DNA of 64,000 nt from an uncultured Roseateles sp. (GTDB lineage: Bacteria > Pseudomonadota > Gammaproteobacteria > Burkholderiales > Burkholderiaceae_C), in contig NZ_OY729424.1 of the NCBI RefSeq assembly GCF_963422335.1, forward strand, positions 682,001 to 746,000, in the 5' to 3' direction. Position 1 is the stretch's first letter. The number at the start of each line of letters is the position of its first letter. Made by a program: the position numbers and the translations under genes. Positions 10,011 through 19,397 of this stretch are shown piece by piece. Under the pieces are notes generated by a model. The model made no database searches. It worked only from the letters and a program-made list of their open reading frames with translations, and had not been told where the DNA came from.

Positions 10011-11252
10011 TCAGGAGTAGGGGGTGGGTTCGGGCAGCGCGCCGGTCAGCTGATGGCGGCCGAGGTCGCGCAGCTTGTAGTCGATCGGGTCGTGCAGGGT
10101 GTGCACGCGGGCGTTGCGCCAGAAGCGGTCGAAGCCATGGCGAGCCGAGGTGGCGCGAGCACCGGTCAGCTCGAACAGCTGCGAGCTGACCTCCAGCGCG
10201 GCGCGATGCGCCAGCACCTTGGCCTCCGCCACGGCAATCGCCACCGCGCCGCGCTCGGCCGCGCTCAGCGACGCGCCCTTGGCATAGGCCTCGTCCAGCC
10301 GCGCCGCCGCCGCATCGGCCAGCACCTGGGCCGGACGCACCAGCAGCCACAGCTCGCCGTAGCGGTGCTGGACAAAGGGGTCATCTGTTGCCAGCGTCTG
10401 GCCCGAGGCCGGCCAGGCGCGGGACTGCTCGCGGGTGTAGCGCCGAGCCTCGTCGAACGCGCCCTGGGCAATGCCCAGATAGAGATTGACCAGCACCAGC
10501 TGCGCGACCTGGGCGCGCAGGGTGTTCTGCGGCGTCACGGCCACACCGGGCGGCAGCAGCACGTCTTCATGCGAGATCAGCACCCGGTCGAACTCCACCG
10601 TGCCGCTATCGGTCTGGCGCTGGCCGAAGGCATCCCAGTCGGCCTGTACCTGCACGCCCTCGCGGCGCGTGGGCAGCACGGCGATCAGCGCCGTCTGCGT
10701 GGCCTCATGCCAGGCCGAGATCGTGAGCCGGTCCGAGCCCACCGAGCCGGAGCAGAAGCTCTTGGTGCCGCTGATCAGGTAGCCGCCCGTCACCTCGGTG
10801 GCCACGGCGCGGCGGTCCAGCGGGTTCAGCGCATTGCCCCAGAACAGGCGTTGCTGGGCAGTCTCCTGCAGATGGCGGGCACGCTGCGTGCCATTGCCAT
10901 AGAGCGCCAGACTGGCCAGCTGCAGATGATGAAAGGCGAACAGATGGGCCAGCGCGCTGTCCACCTCGGCCAGGCGCCGCACGGCGCGGAAGACGGTGGC
11001 CCAGTCGGCACCCAGGCCGCCATGCTCGCGCGGGATGCTCAAGGCCAGCAGGCCGCTGTTGCGCATCAGCTCGCGCTCGGCCTTGGCATGGCCTCCCGCC
11101 TGGTCGCGCTCGACCGCCGTGGCGGCCAGCTGTGTGGCCAACTGCTCGACCGCGTCCTCGATGCTCAGCGCTCGGGCCAGGGCCGGGCTCAGTGCTGCCG
11201 GAGCTGTGCGGGAGGGCTTGAAGTCGGGATGAGAGGCGATTGGGGACAACAT
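10011..11252 (-). CDS. SfnB/DszC-like flavin-dependent (acyl-CoA dehydrogenase fold) sulfur acquisition oxidoreductase
   Basis: A 413-residue member of the acyl-CoA dehydrogenase fold in its flavin monooxygenase branch (SfnB, DszC, SoxC). It shows SIPREHGGLGADWATVFRAV near residue 75, SGTKSFCSGS in the middle domain, and a helical C-terminal domain with ARATSARHGFDRFWRN. Family members use reduced flavin supplied by a separate reductase to oxidise organosulfur substrates such as sulfones, or are required for their use. It is first in the operon with metN, metI, two metQ and a TonB receptor. No flavin reductase gene is nearby. A genuine acyl-CoA dehydrogenase is the weaker alternative. Confidence 0.82.
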   Translation of the reverse strand: MLSPIASHPDFKPSRTAPAALSPALARALSIEDAVEQLATQLAATAVERDQAGGHAKAERELMRNSGLLALSIPREHGGLGADWATVFRAVRRLAEVDSALAHLFAFHHLQLASLALYGNGTQRARHLQETAQQRLFWGNALNPLDRRAVATEVTGGYLISGTKSFCSGSVGSDRLTISAWHEATQTALIAVLPTRREGVQVQADWDAFGQRQTDSGTVEFDRVLISHEDVLLPPGVAVTPQNTLRAQVAQLVLVNLYLGIAQGAFDEARRYTREQSRAWPASGQTLATDDPFVQHRYGELWLLVRPAQVLADAAAARLDEAYAKGASLSAAERGAVAIAVAEAKVLAHRAALEVSSQLFELTGARATSARHGFDRFWRNARVHTLHDPIDYKLRDLGRHQLTGALPEPTPYS

Positions 11253-11443
11253 CAGAGTCAGTGTTGCCGTCGATCAGCGGTTTGTGAACCAATCAAATCT
11301 GCTGAGCATTTGCAAAATATGCATGTGAGTCGCGAGCAATGCCGGTGCGATAGGCGCAACAAAGCGCTCATTTTGTTTGTTACCTATCGGTCTTCCGTGG
11401 CGAATCCGGCAAACTGCATGCAGCCTGATTCAGGGAGAAGAAC
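11253..11443. promoter_or_regulatory. Divergent promoter region with imperfect 40-bp inverted repeat
   Basis: This is the intergenic region between the SfnB-type operon (leftward) and the lipoprotein gene (rightward). GATAGG at 11349-11354 is matched by CCTATC at 11383-11388, and the similarity continues inwards: left arm GATAGGCGCAACAAA, right arm read in reverse complement GATAGGTAACAAACAAA. This could be a LysR-type (CysB/Cbl) operator. It resembles words upstream of cysT and of the second met operon. Confidence 0.4.
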
Positions 11444-13723
11444 ATGGCAAATATTGCATTCAGCGTCAGGGCCCGCTTGGGTCAACTGTTCGCCGCCACC
11501 GCCCTCTGCGGCTTGGCGGCCTGCGGCGGCGGCGGCTCTGGCAGTGAGCCGGCACCACCACCGCCCGCTCCGGATCCCTTGGTGACCGCGGCCGAGCAGG
11601 CCGCCTTGAGCTGGACCTACCGCCCCAGCGACAAGCACCTTGAGCTGCGTTGGAAAGACATGTTCAGCAGCGAAACCGGCTACCAGGTGGAACGCCAGGA
11701 CAATGGCAGCTGGACGCCGGTGGAAACCGTTCCAGCCGTGGCGGGCAGCGGAAGCACGGTGACCTGGGCAACCACCTTGACCCAGCCGGTGCCGCTGCGC
11801 GTCAGCGCCGTGCTGCCGGGCCGGCAATTGCAGCTGCGCACGCCCAGCCTGGCCACCGAAGTCCAGCTGGGCAGCAATGTGGCCGCCCTGACGCTCGATC
11901 TCGACATGGCCGAGCCGGTCAAGAACACCGTACAGCTGAGCGTGGGTGGCGCCACCGGCGCAAGCTCCGTCAAGTACTTCGCCGACCTTGCCGCGCTGGG
12001 CACGTCGTCAGCCGGGCCCGCATTCAGCTATGCCTGGGACTCAAAGAGTCTGGCCGACGGCAGCCACCTGCTCCAGGCTGTGGTCGAGCTCGGCGGCGGA
12101 GCGTTCGTCGAACTGCGCCGAACCGTGCTGATCGATAACCCGAGTGTCACCGCGACCACCTACGTCACTGCGCTGCCGCAGCAGACGCAATTCGCCGTCA
12201 GCGCGAGTTCGGACTCGCCCATTGCCACAGTGGAACTGCGGGTGGACGGGACCTCCCAGGGCATACTGACCGCGACCAACGCCTGCTTGAAGCCGTATCT
12301 CTGCCACACGAACCCCGTCTACCAATGGGTGATAGCCAACAGCACACTGGGCTTTGGTGACCATACATTCCGCCTGCTGGTGACAGACCAGAAGGGGGAG
12401 GTGCTGGACCGCAGCCAGGTCGTGACGGTGAACAGCAATCCGGCGGTACAGATCACCAGCCCCTATAACGGCCAGATCGTGGGCGGCACCCTGGTGATTC
12501 AGGGCAGCGTCACCGACGATAGCGGCCTGGCCGAGGTCGAGGTCAAGTTCGGCGACGTGAGCTTGCAGAAGTCTGCATCGGCCAATTTCGATCTGAACTT
12601 CAGCCTGGCCGGCCTGGCCAATGGCAGCTATGTGCTGCAGGTGATTGCCACCGACAAGCAGCAGCGCTCGACCACCGAAACGCGCCTGGTCCAGGTGCAG
12701 AACAATGCCGTCTTCAGCTACCAGCGCATCGCCACACTGGAAGGCGACTCCGAGTTGCTGGCCGTTGACGGCGCCACGGCGCTGGTGCGGCAGATCGGCA
12801 ACTACGCCTTGCTGAAACCGGGCGCGGCGGTGGACCGGATGGCGCTGCAGGACACGGCTATCGTCAATGTGACCGGATGGCAGCTCAATGGCGGCCGCGT
12901 GGTGGCCAGCGGCATTGGCAGTGACTCCGGCGGAGTCCCTCACGTCTATCTGTGGAAAGCAGACGGTCAGCGGGTCAATCTGTCCAAGCTCTCGGGCCAT
13001 ACGACCACCTTCAGCGAACACCCGACGATCATGGGCGCCTGGGTGAGCTGGAATGTGACCTCGCCAGACGGTGGCTTTTTCGTCATCAGGAATATTGACA
13101 CCGGCGAGCAGCAGCTCGTGCCCAGGCCCACCGAGGCGCAGCTGATGATCAACAACGGCTTCTCGCTGATCACGGGCACCGGTGGGCCCAAGTTGCTGTA
13201 CTTTGCCCAACTCGTCAGCTCCGACATTGACTACGCCGTGTATCTGTACGACACCCAGACCCAGGCATCCAAGCGCCTGTCCGCGCCGGGCAAGCGCGCC
13301 CTTTATCCGATGACGGACGGCACTCGCGTGGTTTGGCAGACCAGCCCACCCGGAGACCCCAACGCCGGCGTGGAGCTGCAGGTGACCCGTCTCGCAAACC
13401 TGGCCGAGGTGACGACCATCACAATTCCTCAGGGGCTGTTCCTGCTGAGCGACGGCTTGCTGGCCTGGCGGGACGGCCCCATCACAGCCCAGGTCATACG
13501 GGCGGACGACGGCAGCAGCCGATATCTCATCGGCGCTGGCAACTTCTTCAGGAATGGCGGCGGCGGCCTGCTTTACACGACGAACGCCGGCAACAAGCTC
13601 TTTGCCTGGACACCGGCCAGCGGGTCACGGCCGCTGATAGACGCCCTGCCCACGACGTACTTCCCCACCCAGGGCTGGTACTACTTTGTTCTTGGCGGGC
13701 AGCTTTACAGGGCGCCACCTTGA
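11444..13723 (+). CDS. Large lipoprotein with Ig-like segments and a C-terminal beta-propeller-like region
   Basis: 759 residues. The signal peptide ends in a lipobox (LCGLAAC, Cys about residue 26) followed by a Gly/Ser/Pro-rich tether. Middle segments contain Ig-like patterns, for example VQITSPYNGQIVGGTLVIQGSVTDDSGLAEVEVKF near residues 345-375, typical of bacterial Ig or cadherin-like repeats in surface proteins. The C-terminal 300 residues have repeated strand patterns ending in W/Y-rich turns (VVWQTSP, LLAWRDG, KLFAWTP), consistent with a TolB-like propeller. Function unknown; probably anchored at the outer membrane. AGGGAGAAGAAC precedes the ATG. Confidence 0.8.
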   Translation: MANIAFSVRARLGQLFAATALCGLAACGGGGSGSEPAPPPPAPDPLVTAAEQAALSWTYRPSDKHLELRWKDMFSSETGYQVERQDNGSWTPVETVPAVAGSGSTVTWATTLTQPVPLRVSAVLPGRQLQLRTPSLATEVQLGSNVAALTLDLDMAEPVKNTVQLSVGGATGASSVKYFADLAALGTSSAGPAFSYAWDSKSLADGSHLLQAVVELGGGAFVELRRTVLIDNPSVTATTYVTALPQQTQFAVSASSDSPIATVELRVDGTSQGILTATNACLKPYLCHTNPVYQWVIANSTLGFGDHTFRLLVTDQKGEVLDRSQVVTVNSNPAVQITSPYNGQIVGGTLVIQGSVTDDSGLAEVEVKFGDVSLQKSASANFDLNFSLAGLANGSYVLQVIATDKQQRSTTETRLVQVQNNAVFSYQRIATLEGDSELLAVDGATALVRQIGNYALLKPGAAVDRMALQDTAIVNVTGWQLNGGRVVASGIGSDSGGVPHVYLWKADGQRVNLSKLSGHTTTFSEHPTIMGAWVSWNVTSPDGGFFVIRNIDTGEQQLVPRPTEAQLMINNGFSLITGTGGPKLLYFAQLVSSDIDYAVYLYDTQTQASKRLSAPGKRALYPMTDGTRVVWQTSPPGDPNAGVELQVTRLANLAEVTTITIPQGLFLLSDGLLAWRDGPITAQVIRADDGSSRYLIGAGNFFRNGGGGLLYTTNAGNKLFAWTPASGSRPLIDALPTTYFPTQGWYYFVLGGQLYRAPP

Positions 13724-13771
13724 GGCAGCGGCAAACTGACTGACGAAACGACTCAAGGACACAATCCGCAC

Positions 13772-14143
13772 ATGCCCGACAACGCCCTCGCCGAACACAT
13801 CAAGTCGCTGGAGCTGCAGCGCACCCAGGCCCTGGTGGCACGCGACATCGCGCTGGCCGCAACGCTGCATGCTGATGATTACCAGCTGATCACCCCGGCC
13901 GGCAAGAGCTTCACCAAGGCGGCCTACCTGAGCGCGGTCGAGACGGGCGACCTGATCTACACACGCTGGGAGGCGGGCGAGATGGCGGTGCGCGTCTCGC
14001 CGGCCATGGCCATCGTCCGCTACCCGGTGACGCTGGCCTTCCCATCGGGCAATACCGTCCACTGCTGGCATACAGACTCGTACGAGTTGCGCGATGGTCA
14101 ATGGCTGGCCGTGTGGTCGCAGGCCACGGCCATCAAGACCTGA
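13772..14143 (+). CDS. NTF2-like / DUF4440 (SnoaL-type) protein
   Basis: 123 residues with the cone-shaped NTF2-like pattern: an N-terminal helix (LEL..TQALVARDIALAATLHADDY) followed by strands including DSYELRDGQWLAVWSQAT at the end, as in DUF4440 proteins. Members bind small molecules or act as ketosteroid-isomerase-like enzymes; the specific role is unknown. It starts 48 bases after the lipoprotein stop and precedes a Nudix gene by four bases, so it is probably co-transcribed with it. Confidence 0.75.
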   Translation: MPDNALAEHIKSLELQRTQALVARDIALAATLHADDYQLITPAGKSFTKAAYLSAVETGDLIYTRWEAGEMAVRVSPAMAIVRYPVTLAFPSGNTVHCWHTDSYELRDGQWLAVWSQATAIKT

Positions 14144-14147
14144 CGCC

Positions 14148-14693
14148 ATGCGCCAACAGATACGCGACGAGATTGAAGCCATAGCCCCGCTGGACGACTT
14201 GGAGGCCGCGCACCGGGTCGATGCACTGGCCTGGGTGGACTCGGGTGCGCCGCTGTGCCGCACGGGCAAGCCGGCGACGCCGCCCAAACATCTGGTGTCG
14301 TACTTTGCCGTGGTTGATGCACGCGGCATTCTGCTGGTGGACCACCGCAATGCCGAGCTCTGGCTGCCGGCCGGCGGGCATGTCGAGCCCGACGAGCATC
14401 CGCGCACGACGGTCGCGCGCGAGTTGCTGGAAGAGCTGGGCTTTGCTGCGCCGCATGACATAGCCCCGCCGCTGATGGTCACCTGCACCACCACCGTGGG
14501 CCAGACGGCAGGGCATACCGATGTGTCGCTCTGGTACGTCGTCCGCACCGAACGCGCCCAGCCCATCCGCTACGACGAGGGTGAATTCAAGGCCGTGCGC
14601 TGGTTCGACTTCGAGGCCGTGCCGCATGAGCGCAGCGATCCGCACTTGCACCGGTTTCTGGCGAAGCTGGTCGCCCATAGTCACGCAGACTGA
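14148..14693 (+). CDS. Nudix hydrolase
   Basis: 181 residues from the ATG at 14148. The Nudix box is clear: GGHVEPDEHPRTTVAREL followed by LEELGF (pattern Gx5Ex7REuxEExGu). The family cleaves nucleoside diphosphates linked to another moiety, using Mg2+ bound by the box glutamates. The N-terminal 60 residues with WVDSGAPLCRTGKPATPPKH are typical of Nudix proteins annotated as ADP-ribose or dNTP pyrophosphatases; the substrate is unclear. It lies four bases after the DUF4440-like gene. Confidence 0.87.
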   Translation: MRQQIRDEIEAIAPLDDLEAAHRVDALAWVDSGAPLCRTGKPATPPKHLVSYFAVVDARGILLVDHRNAELWLPAGGHVEPDEHPRTTVARELLEELGFAAPHDIAPPLMVTCTTTVGQTAGHTDVSLWYVVRTERAQPIRYDEGEFKAVRWFDFEAVPHERSDPHLHRFLAKLVAHSHAD

Positions 14694-14722
14694 GCCGTCC
14701 CGGCTCAGGTAACAATGTCCGC

Positions 14723-16762
14723 ATGACCAAGACCGCCGCCGCCCCGCTTCCCCACACCCTCAGCGCCGACGATTTGTGGGCCTTTGAGCGCATAGGCCAG
14801 CTCGCGCTGTCGCCCGACGGCGAGCGCGCCGTCTGCTCGGTGGCCCGCAGTGCCATGGACGACAACACCTCGTCCAGCAGCCTGTGGTTGCTGCCCACGC
14901 GCAAGCGCGCGGCACGCCCGCTGACCCACTGTGGCGACAAGGACGGCCAGCCAGCCTGGTCGCCCACCGGCGAGCACATCGCCTTCCTGGCGCGGCGCGA
15001 GCAGCAGGGCAGCAAGGACGACACGCCGCAGCTCTACCTGATCGCGCCCGACGGCGGCGAGGCCCAGCGCAAGAGCGCCTTTGCGCCGGGCATCGAGTCG
15101 TTCAAATGGCTGGCCGATGGGCGGCGCATCGTGTTTGCCGCCTGGGTCTGGCCCGAGCTGAAGGGCGCGGCCGCGCAGGCCAAGGCATTCAAGGCCTTCA
15201 GCGAACGCAAGGAAAGCGGCTACGCCACCAGCGAGGCGTTTTACCGCCACTGGGACCACAACGTGCCCATGGGCCGCGTGCTGCACCTGCTGCTGCTCGA
15301 TACGGGCAGCGGCCGCATCACCGATCTGTTCGAGGGCACAGGGCTGGAGCTACCGCGCGACGCTGCCGGCAACGAGGTCTACGACCCCAGCCCGGACGGC
15401 AGGCGCATCGCCTTCGCCCACGACCCGGCGCCGACCCAGGTGCCCGGCAACCGCCAGGTGCTGGCCGAGATCGAGATCGCCAGCCGCCGCGTCAAGACGC
15501 TGGCCGACGACCCGGCCTGGGAGTTCAGTGCGCCGCGCTACCGCCCCGACGGCAAGGCCGTGGCCGTAATCGCCGCCCATACCGGCAGACGCCACACGGC
15601 CACCGGCCAGCTGGCCCTGGTCGAGGCCAGGGGCTGGCGCCTGCTCGGCGATACGCCATGGGACCACCATGTCGACGCCCCGCTGCGCTGGGCCGGCGAC
15701 GGCAGCGCCCTGTTCTTCACCGCCCAGTCGCAGGGCCGCTGCCACCTCTGGCGCCACGATCTGGCCGACGGCAGCATCACCATCGCGGCGGAAGGCGGCT
15801 GGGTGCAGGGCTTCGACGTGGCCGGCGACGTGATCGTCACCGCCAGCGACAGCGCCTTGCATCCGGTGCAGGTGCATGCACGCCGCCCTGGCGCGGCGCC
15901 GCTGAGGCTGGAGCGCTTCAACCAGGCGCTGCTGGCCAAGCGAAGGCTGGGCGAGGTGCGCGAAGTCACGGTCACTGGCGCACTGGGTGACAGCATCCAG
16001 ATGTGGCTCACCTTCCCGTCCGGCTTCAAGGCGAAGAAGAAGCACCCGCTGATGCAGGTCATCCATGGCGGCCCGTTCGCCGCCGCCGGCGACACCTTCG
16101 GCTACCGCTGGAACCCCCATGTGCTGGCCTCGCGCGGCCATGTGGTGGCGCAAGTCAATTACCACGGCTCCAGCGGCTTCGGCTTTGCCTTTCGCGACAG
16201 CATCATGGGCCGCCAGGGCGAGCTGGAGCTGCAGGACATCGAGGCCGCCAGCGACTGGCTGCTAGCCCAGCCCTGGGCCGACCCGCAGCGCTTGAGCGCC
16301 ACCGGCGGCAGCTACGGCGGCTTCCTGGTCGCCTGGATGAACGGCCATGTGCCGGCCGGCCGCTACCGCAGCTATGTCTGCCATGCCGGCGTGTTCGACC
16401 GCGTGGCCACCTTCAGCGCCGACTCCTACGTCGAGCGCCCGCGCGACCTCGGCGCCCGCTACTGGGAGGACATGCCCCGGGTGCTGGCGCAAAGCCCGCA
16501 CAGTGCCGCCGCGCAGATGAGCACGCCGACGCTGGTGATACACGGCGCGCTCGACTACCGCGTGCCCGACTGTAACGGCCTGGCCTACTACAACACCTTG
16601 AAGGCCCGTGGCGTCGATGCGCGGCTGCTGTGGTTCCCGGACGAGAACCACTGGGTGCTCAAGCCACGCAACTCGCGGCTCTGGTACCGGGAGTTCCTCG
16701 ACTGGGTGGTGGCACATGACGCCCCAGCTAAGCGAACCCGGCCCAAACGCTCCAAAGCATAA
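14723..16762 (+). CDS. S9 family prolyl oligopeptidase / acylaminoacyl-peptidase
   Basis: 679 residues without a signal peptide. An N-terminal WD40/PD40-type beta-propeller (repeated SPDG and SPTGEHIAF motifs) is followed by an alpha/beta hydrolase domain. The catalytic Ser lies in GGSYGG (about residue 531), the Asp in GALDYRVP, and the His in DENHWVLKP. Family members trim short peptides, often proline-containing or N-acylated, in the cytoplasm. Length and order of domains match the S9C subgroup. Confidence 0.93.
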   Translation: MTKTAAAPLPHTLSADDLWAFERIGQLALSPDGERAVCSVARSAMDDNTSSSSLWLLPTRKRAARPLTHCGDKDGQPAWSPTGEHIAFLARREQQGSKDDTPQLYLIAPDGGEAQRKSAFAPGIESFKWLADGRRIVFAAWVWPELKGAAAQAKAFKAFSERKESGYATSEAFYRHWDHNVPMGRVLHLLLLDTGSGRITDLFEGTGLELPRDAAGNEVYDPSPDGRRIAFAHDPAPTQVPGNRQVLAEIEIASRRVKTLADDPAWEFSAPRYRPDGKAVAVIAAHTGRRHTATGQLALVEARGWRLLGDTPWDHHVDAPLRWAGDGSALFFTAQSQGRCHLWRHDLADGSITIAAEGGWVQGFDVAGDVIVTASDSALHPVQVHARRPGAAPLRLERFNQALLAKRRLGEVREVTVTGALGDSIQMWLTFPSGFKAKKKHPLMQVIHGGPFAAAGDTFGYRWNPHVLASRGHVVAQVNYHGSSGFGFAFRDSIMGRQGELELQDIEAASDWLLAQPWADPQRLSATGGSYGGFLVAWMNGHVPAGRYRSYVCHAGVFDRVATFSADSYVERPRDLGARYWEDMPRVLAQSPHSAAAQMSTPTLVIHGALDYRVPDCNGLAYYNTLKARGVDARLLWFPDENHWVLKPRNSRLWYREFLDWVVAHDAPAKRTRPKRSKA

Positions 16763-16769
16763 TTTCGAC

Positions 16770-17033
16770 ATGAGCACCGACACCCCCTCATCCGAATCTG
16801 CCGAGGCCGACGACCTCGGCTTCACCTTCCGCAGCCGCAAGGGTGGCGATGTCGAGGTGCTGCACCGGGGCCGCCTGGCCTCCACCTTGCGCGGCGCGGA
16901 CGCGATCGACTTCCTGACCGAAGTCGAAGCTGGCACGCACGCCGACGGCCAGCAGTTGATGGCCCGGCTCACCGGCAACTACAAGCGCGGCAACGAACGC
17001 AAAGCCAGCCAACACCCGCGCAACCGCCGTTGA
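16770..17033 (+). CDS. Hypothetical protein, 87 aa
   Basis: A hydrophilic protein beginning MSTDTPSSESAEADD, with a compact central part (GFTFRSRKGGDVEVLHRGR...LRGADAIDFLTEV) and a basic tail (KRGNERKASQHPRNRR). It starts seven bases after the S9 peptidase stop in the same direction. The basic tail suggests nucleic-acid binding. I do not recognise the family; similar small ORFs next to S9 peptidases are common in Burkholderiales. Confidence 0.65.
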   Translation: MSTDTPSSESAEADDLGFTFRSRKGGDVEVLHRGRLASTLRGADAIDFLTEVEAGTHADGQQLMARLTGNYKRGNERKASQHPRNRR

Positions 17034-17051
17034 AACGCTCAGGGCCACGCC

Positions 17052-17429
17052 ATGCAGACTGCCAATCTCTCCGTCGTCGAGGTCAAGGCCTTTGTGCCGG
17101 CGCGGGACTTCGAGCGCTCGATGGCCTTCTACCAGGCCCTTGGTTTCAACCGTGCCTCGGTGGGTGGCGGCATTGCCTACTTCCACCATGGCCACGCGAG
17201 CTTTCTGCTGCAGGACTTCTATGTGCGCGAGCATGCCGACAACTTTCTGATGCACCTGCTGGTGGAGGACGTAGCGGCCTGGCACGCGATGGCCAAGGCG
17301 GTGGCCCAGCAGTTCGAGGTGCGCATAGGCGAGCCGGAGGACCAGCCCTGGGCCATGCGCGACTTCGTCCTGTTCGACCCCAGCGGCGTGCTGTGGCGCA
17401 TCGGCCAGAACCTGCCCAAGCCCGCTTGA
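17052..17429 (+). CDS. VOC/glyoxalase superfamily protein
   Basis: 125 residues with the paired beta-alpha-beta-beta-beta pattern of vicinal-oxygen-chelate proteins: VKAFVPARDFERSMAFYQALGF at the start and DFVLFDPSGVLWRIGQNL at the end. It resembles bleomycin-resistance or lactoylglutathione-lyase-like members. Canonical metal ligands are not all obvious (H and E positions vary), so a catalytic role is uncertain. Confidence 0.82.
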   Translation: MQTANLSVVEVKAFVPARDFERSMAFYQALGFNRASVGGGIAYFHHGHASFLLQDFYVREHADNFLMHLLVEDVAAWHAMAKAVAQQFEVRIGEPEDQPWAMRDFVLFDPSGVLWRIGQNLPKPA

Positions 17430-17442
17430 GGAGGGCCTCGCC

Positions 17443-17850
17443 ATGGCCAGCGCAAACCGCAAACTGGGCCCCGCAGACAGCAGTGCCGCCGTCGACGAGT
17501 TGATGGCAAGCCTGGCGCATCCGCACCGGGATGCGATAGCCGCCCTGCGCGAGATCGTCCGCGGCGCGGACGCCGGCATCGCCGAGGGCGTGAAGTGGAA
17601 CGCACCCAGCTTTCGCACCACCGAATACTTCGCCACCACGCACCTGCGTGCCAAGACCGGCATAGCCCTGATCCTGCACCTGGGCGCCAAGGTGCGTGAC
17701 ATCCCCTCGCTCACCGTGGATGACCCCCAGGGCCTGCTGAGCTGGCTGGCCAAGGACCGGGCCATGGTCAGCTGGGCAGTGCTGCCCGAGCTGCAGGCCC
17801 AGGCCCCGGCTCTGCAGGCGCTGATACGGCGCTGGATCGCCTTTGTCTGA
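17443..17850 (+). CDS. DUF1801 domain protein
   Basis: 135 residues. VDELMASLAHPHRDAIAALREIVRGAD followed by IAEGVKWNAPSF is the characteristic start of DUF1801 (YdhG-like) proteins, which have an iron-chaperone/frataxin-like fold and unknown biochemical function. GAGGAGG precedes the ATG. It is 13 bases after the glyoxalase-like gene, in a same-strand string of small genes. Confidence 0.8.
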   Translation: MASANRKLGPADSSAAVDELMASLAHPHRDAIAALREIVRGADAGIAEGVKWNAPSFRTTEYFATTHLRAKTGIALILHLGAKVRDIPSLTVDDPQGLLSWLAKDRAMVSWAVLPELQAQAPALQALIRRWIAFV

Positions 17851-17941
17851 ACACCGCGCCTGTGCTTCAATCGACCGGGTGGTTCCCCCGGCGGCATCTT
17901 CGATGCCGAGGTTGCGGGGCCGCACAACGAAAGCCAAGCGC

Positions 17942-18163
17942 ATGAACCCGATCCGACTGATTGCCATCGTCCTCTTGATTGGCGGCACCCTGGCCCTGGT
18001 CTATGGCGGCTTCAGCTACACCAAGGACACGACGGCCGTGAAGCTGGGCCCGATCGAGCTGTCCGTCAAGGAAAAAGAGTCGGTCAACATCCCCATCTGG
18101 GCTGGCGTGGGCGCCATTGTGGCCGGCGGCCTGCTGCTGGCCTTTGGCGGCCGCAAGGGCTGA
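17942..18163 (+). CDS. Small two-span membrane protein, 73 aa
   Basis: Starts MNPIRLIAIVLLIGGTLALV with a first membrane segment (about residues 5-24), then a short charged loop (KLGPIELSVKEKESVN) and a second segment (about 50-69), ending GGRKG. The layout is like DUF3185-type and other small inner-membrane proteins. It is preceded by about 90 bases without a gene after the DUF1801 stop. Function unknown. Confidence 0.72.
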   Translation: MNPIRLIAIVLLIGGTLALVYGGFSYTKDTTAVKLGPIELSVKEKESVNIPIWAGVGAIVAGGLLLAFGGRKG

Positions 18164-18173
18164 CCGACCTACC

Positions 18174-18905
18174 ATGGATCTCGGGCTCAAAGGCCTGCGG
18201 GCCGTCGTCACCGGGGGCTCGGCGGGCATAGGCGCCGCCGTGGTGCGGGCGCTGGCGGCCGAGGGCTGCGATGTGGCTTTCTGTGCCCGCACGCCGGCCC
18301 GCATAGCTGACGCGCTGACGGCGCTGCAAGGTCTGCCCGGCCGGGTGCAGGCTCAAGCCGTGGACGTGACGGACACGGCGCAGTTCCAGGCCTGGCTGGC
18401 CGGGCTGGGCGGCTTCGACATCTTCGTGGCCAATGTCAGCGCCCTGTCGGGTGACTGGGCCGCGGCGCTGGCCACCGACATCCGCGCCACCGTCGATGCC
18501 ACCGAGGCCGCCCTGCCCTGGCTGCAGCGCTCGCCCCATGGCGCGTTGACCTATATCGGATCCAAGGCCGGGTCGCTGGCCGCGCCGAACTCGGCCGCCT
18601 ATGGTGCGGCCAAGGCGGCGATGGCGCATTACATGAAGTCGCTGTCGGCGCGGCTGTTGCCGGCGGTGCGCGTCAACACCGTCTCGCCCGGAGACACCCT
18701 GTTCGACGGCGGCCTGTGGGACCGCGTGCGCCGCGATGAGCCCGAGGTCTATCAAAAGGTGCTGCAGCGCAACCCGACGCAGCGCCTGGCCACGGCGGAG
18801 GAGGTGGCCCGCGTCGTCGCCTTTGTGTCCAGCCCGGCCGCCAGCTTTGTGGCCGGGGCCAACTGGTATATCGATGGCGGTTCGGTCCAGCATGTGCAGA
18901 TCTGA
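18174..18905 (+). CDS. Short-chain dehydrogenase/reductase (SDR)
   Basis: 243 residues from the ATG at 18174. The cofactor motif is TGGSAGIG; VANVSALSG replaces the usual NNAG. Catalytic Ser is in YIGSKAG and the Tyr/Lys pair in YGAAK. The C-terminal VAGANWYIDGGS is typical of classical SDRs resembling 3-oxoacyl-ACP reductases. Substrate unknown. It starts ten bases after the small membrane protein and is followed by a GNAT gene. Confidence 0.88.
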   Translation: MDLGLKGLRAVVTGGSAGIGAAVVRALAAEGCDVAFCARTPARIADALTALQGLPGRVQAQAVDVTDTAQFQAWLAGLGGFDIFVANVSALSGDWAAALATDIRATVDATEAALPWLQRSPHGALTYIGSKAGSLAAPNSAAYGAAKAAMAHYMKSLSARLLPAVRVNTVSPGDTLFDGGLWDRVRRDEPEVYQKVLQRNPTQRLATAEEVARVVAFVSSPAASFVAGANWYIDGGSVQHVQI

Positions 18906-18908
18906 GCG

Positions 18909-19397
18909 ATGACCATACTGATACCCATGACGGAGGCCGGCTTCGACCGCTATCTGGAGGCCGCCATTGCCAGCTTCGCCCAGGAACAGATCACCGCTGG
19001 CCGCTGGACGGCCGAACAGGCGCCGGCCCTGTCCCGCGAAGACTTCATGGGCCTGCTGCCCCAGGGCCTGGCCACGCCGGACCAGCACCTGTTCGAGATC
19101 CTCGACGAGGCCGGCGGCACGACGATAGGCTGGCTGTGGTTTGCGGTGATGCGCAAGAGCGGTGTGCGCATCGCCTATGTCTATGACCTCGAGGTGATGC
19201 CCGAACACCGCCGCCGCGGCCATGCGCGCGCCGCCTTCAAGGCGATGGAGCCGCTGGTGCGGGCGCTAGGCCTGGCCAGCATCGGCCTGCATGTGTTTGC
19301 CCACAATCCCGGCGCCCAGGCCCTGTATGCCTCGCTGGGCTATGAGGTGACGGGCATCAATATGCTCAAGCAGCTGGGCGGCGCAGATGGGCGTTGA
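18909..19397 (+). CDS. GNAT family N-acetyltransferase
   Basis: 162 residues. The acetyl-CoA-binding motif A is visible in VYDLEVMPEHRRRGHARAAFKAM, and motif B in LHVFAHNPGAQALYASLGYEV. The C-terminus overlaps the next GNAT gene by 11 bases, so the pair is translationally coupled. Substrate unknown. Confidence 0.88.
   Translation: MTILIPMTEAGFDRYLEAAIASFAQEQITAGRWTAEQAPALSREDFMGLLPQGLATPDQHLFEILDEAGGTTIGWLWFAVMRKSGVRIAYVYDLEVMPEHRRRGHARAAFKAMEPLVRALGLASIGLHVFAHNPGAQALYASLGYEVTGINMLKQLGGADGR

Noticed and set aside
8865..11585. Very long plus-strand ORF (906 codons) opposite metN and the SfnB-like gene
   Set aside because: No signal, domain or coherent composition; Arg/Gln/His-rich and exactly antisense to well-supported genes. 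An artefact of GC-rich codon structure.
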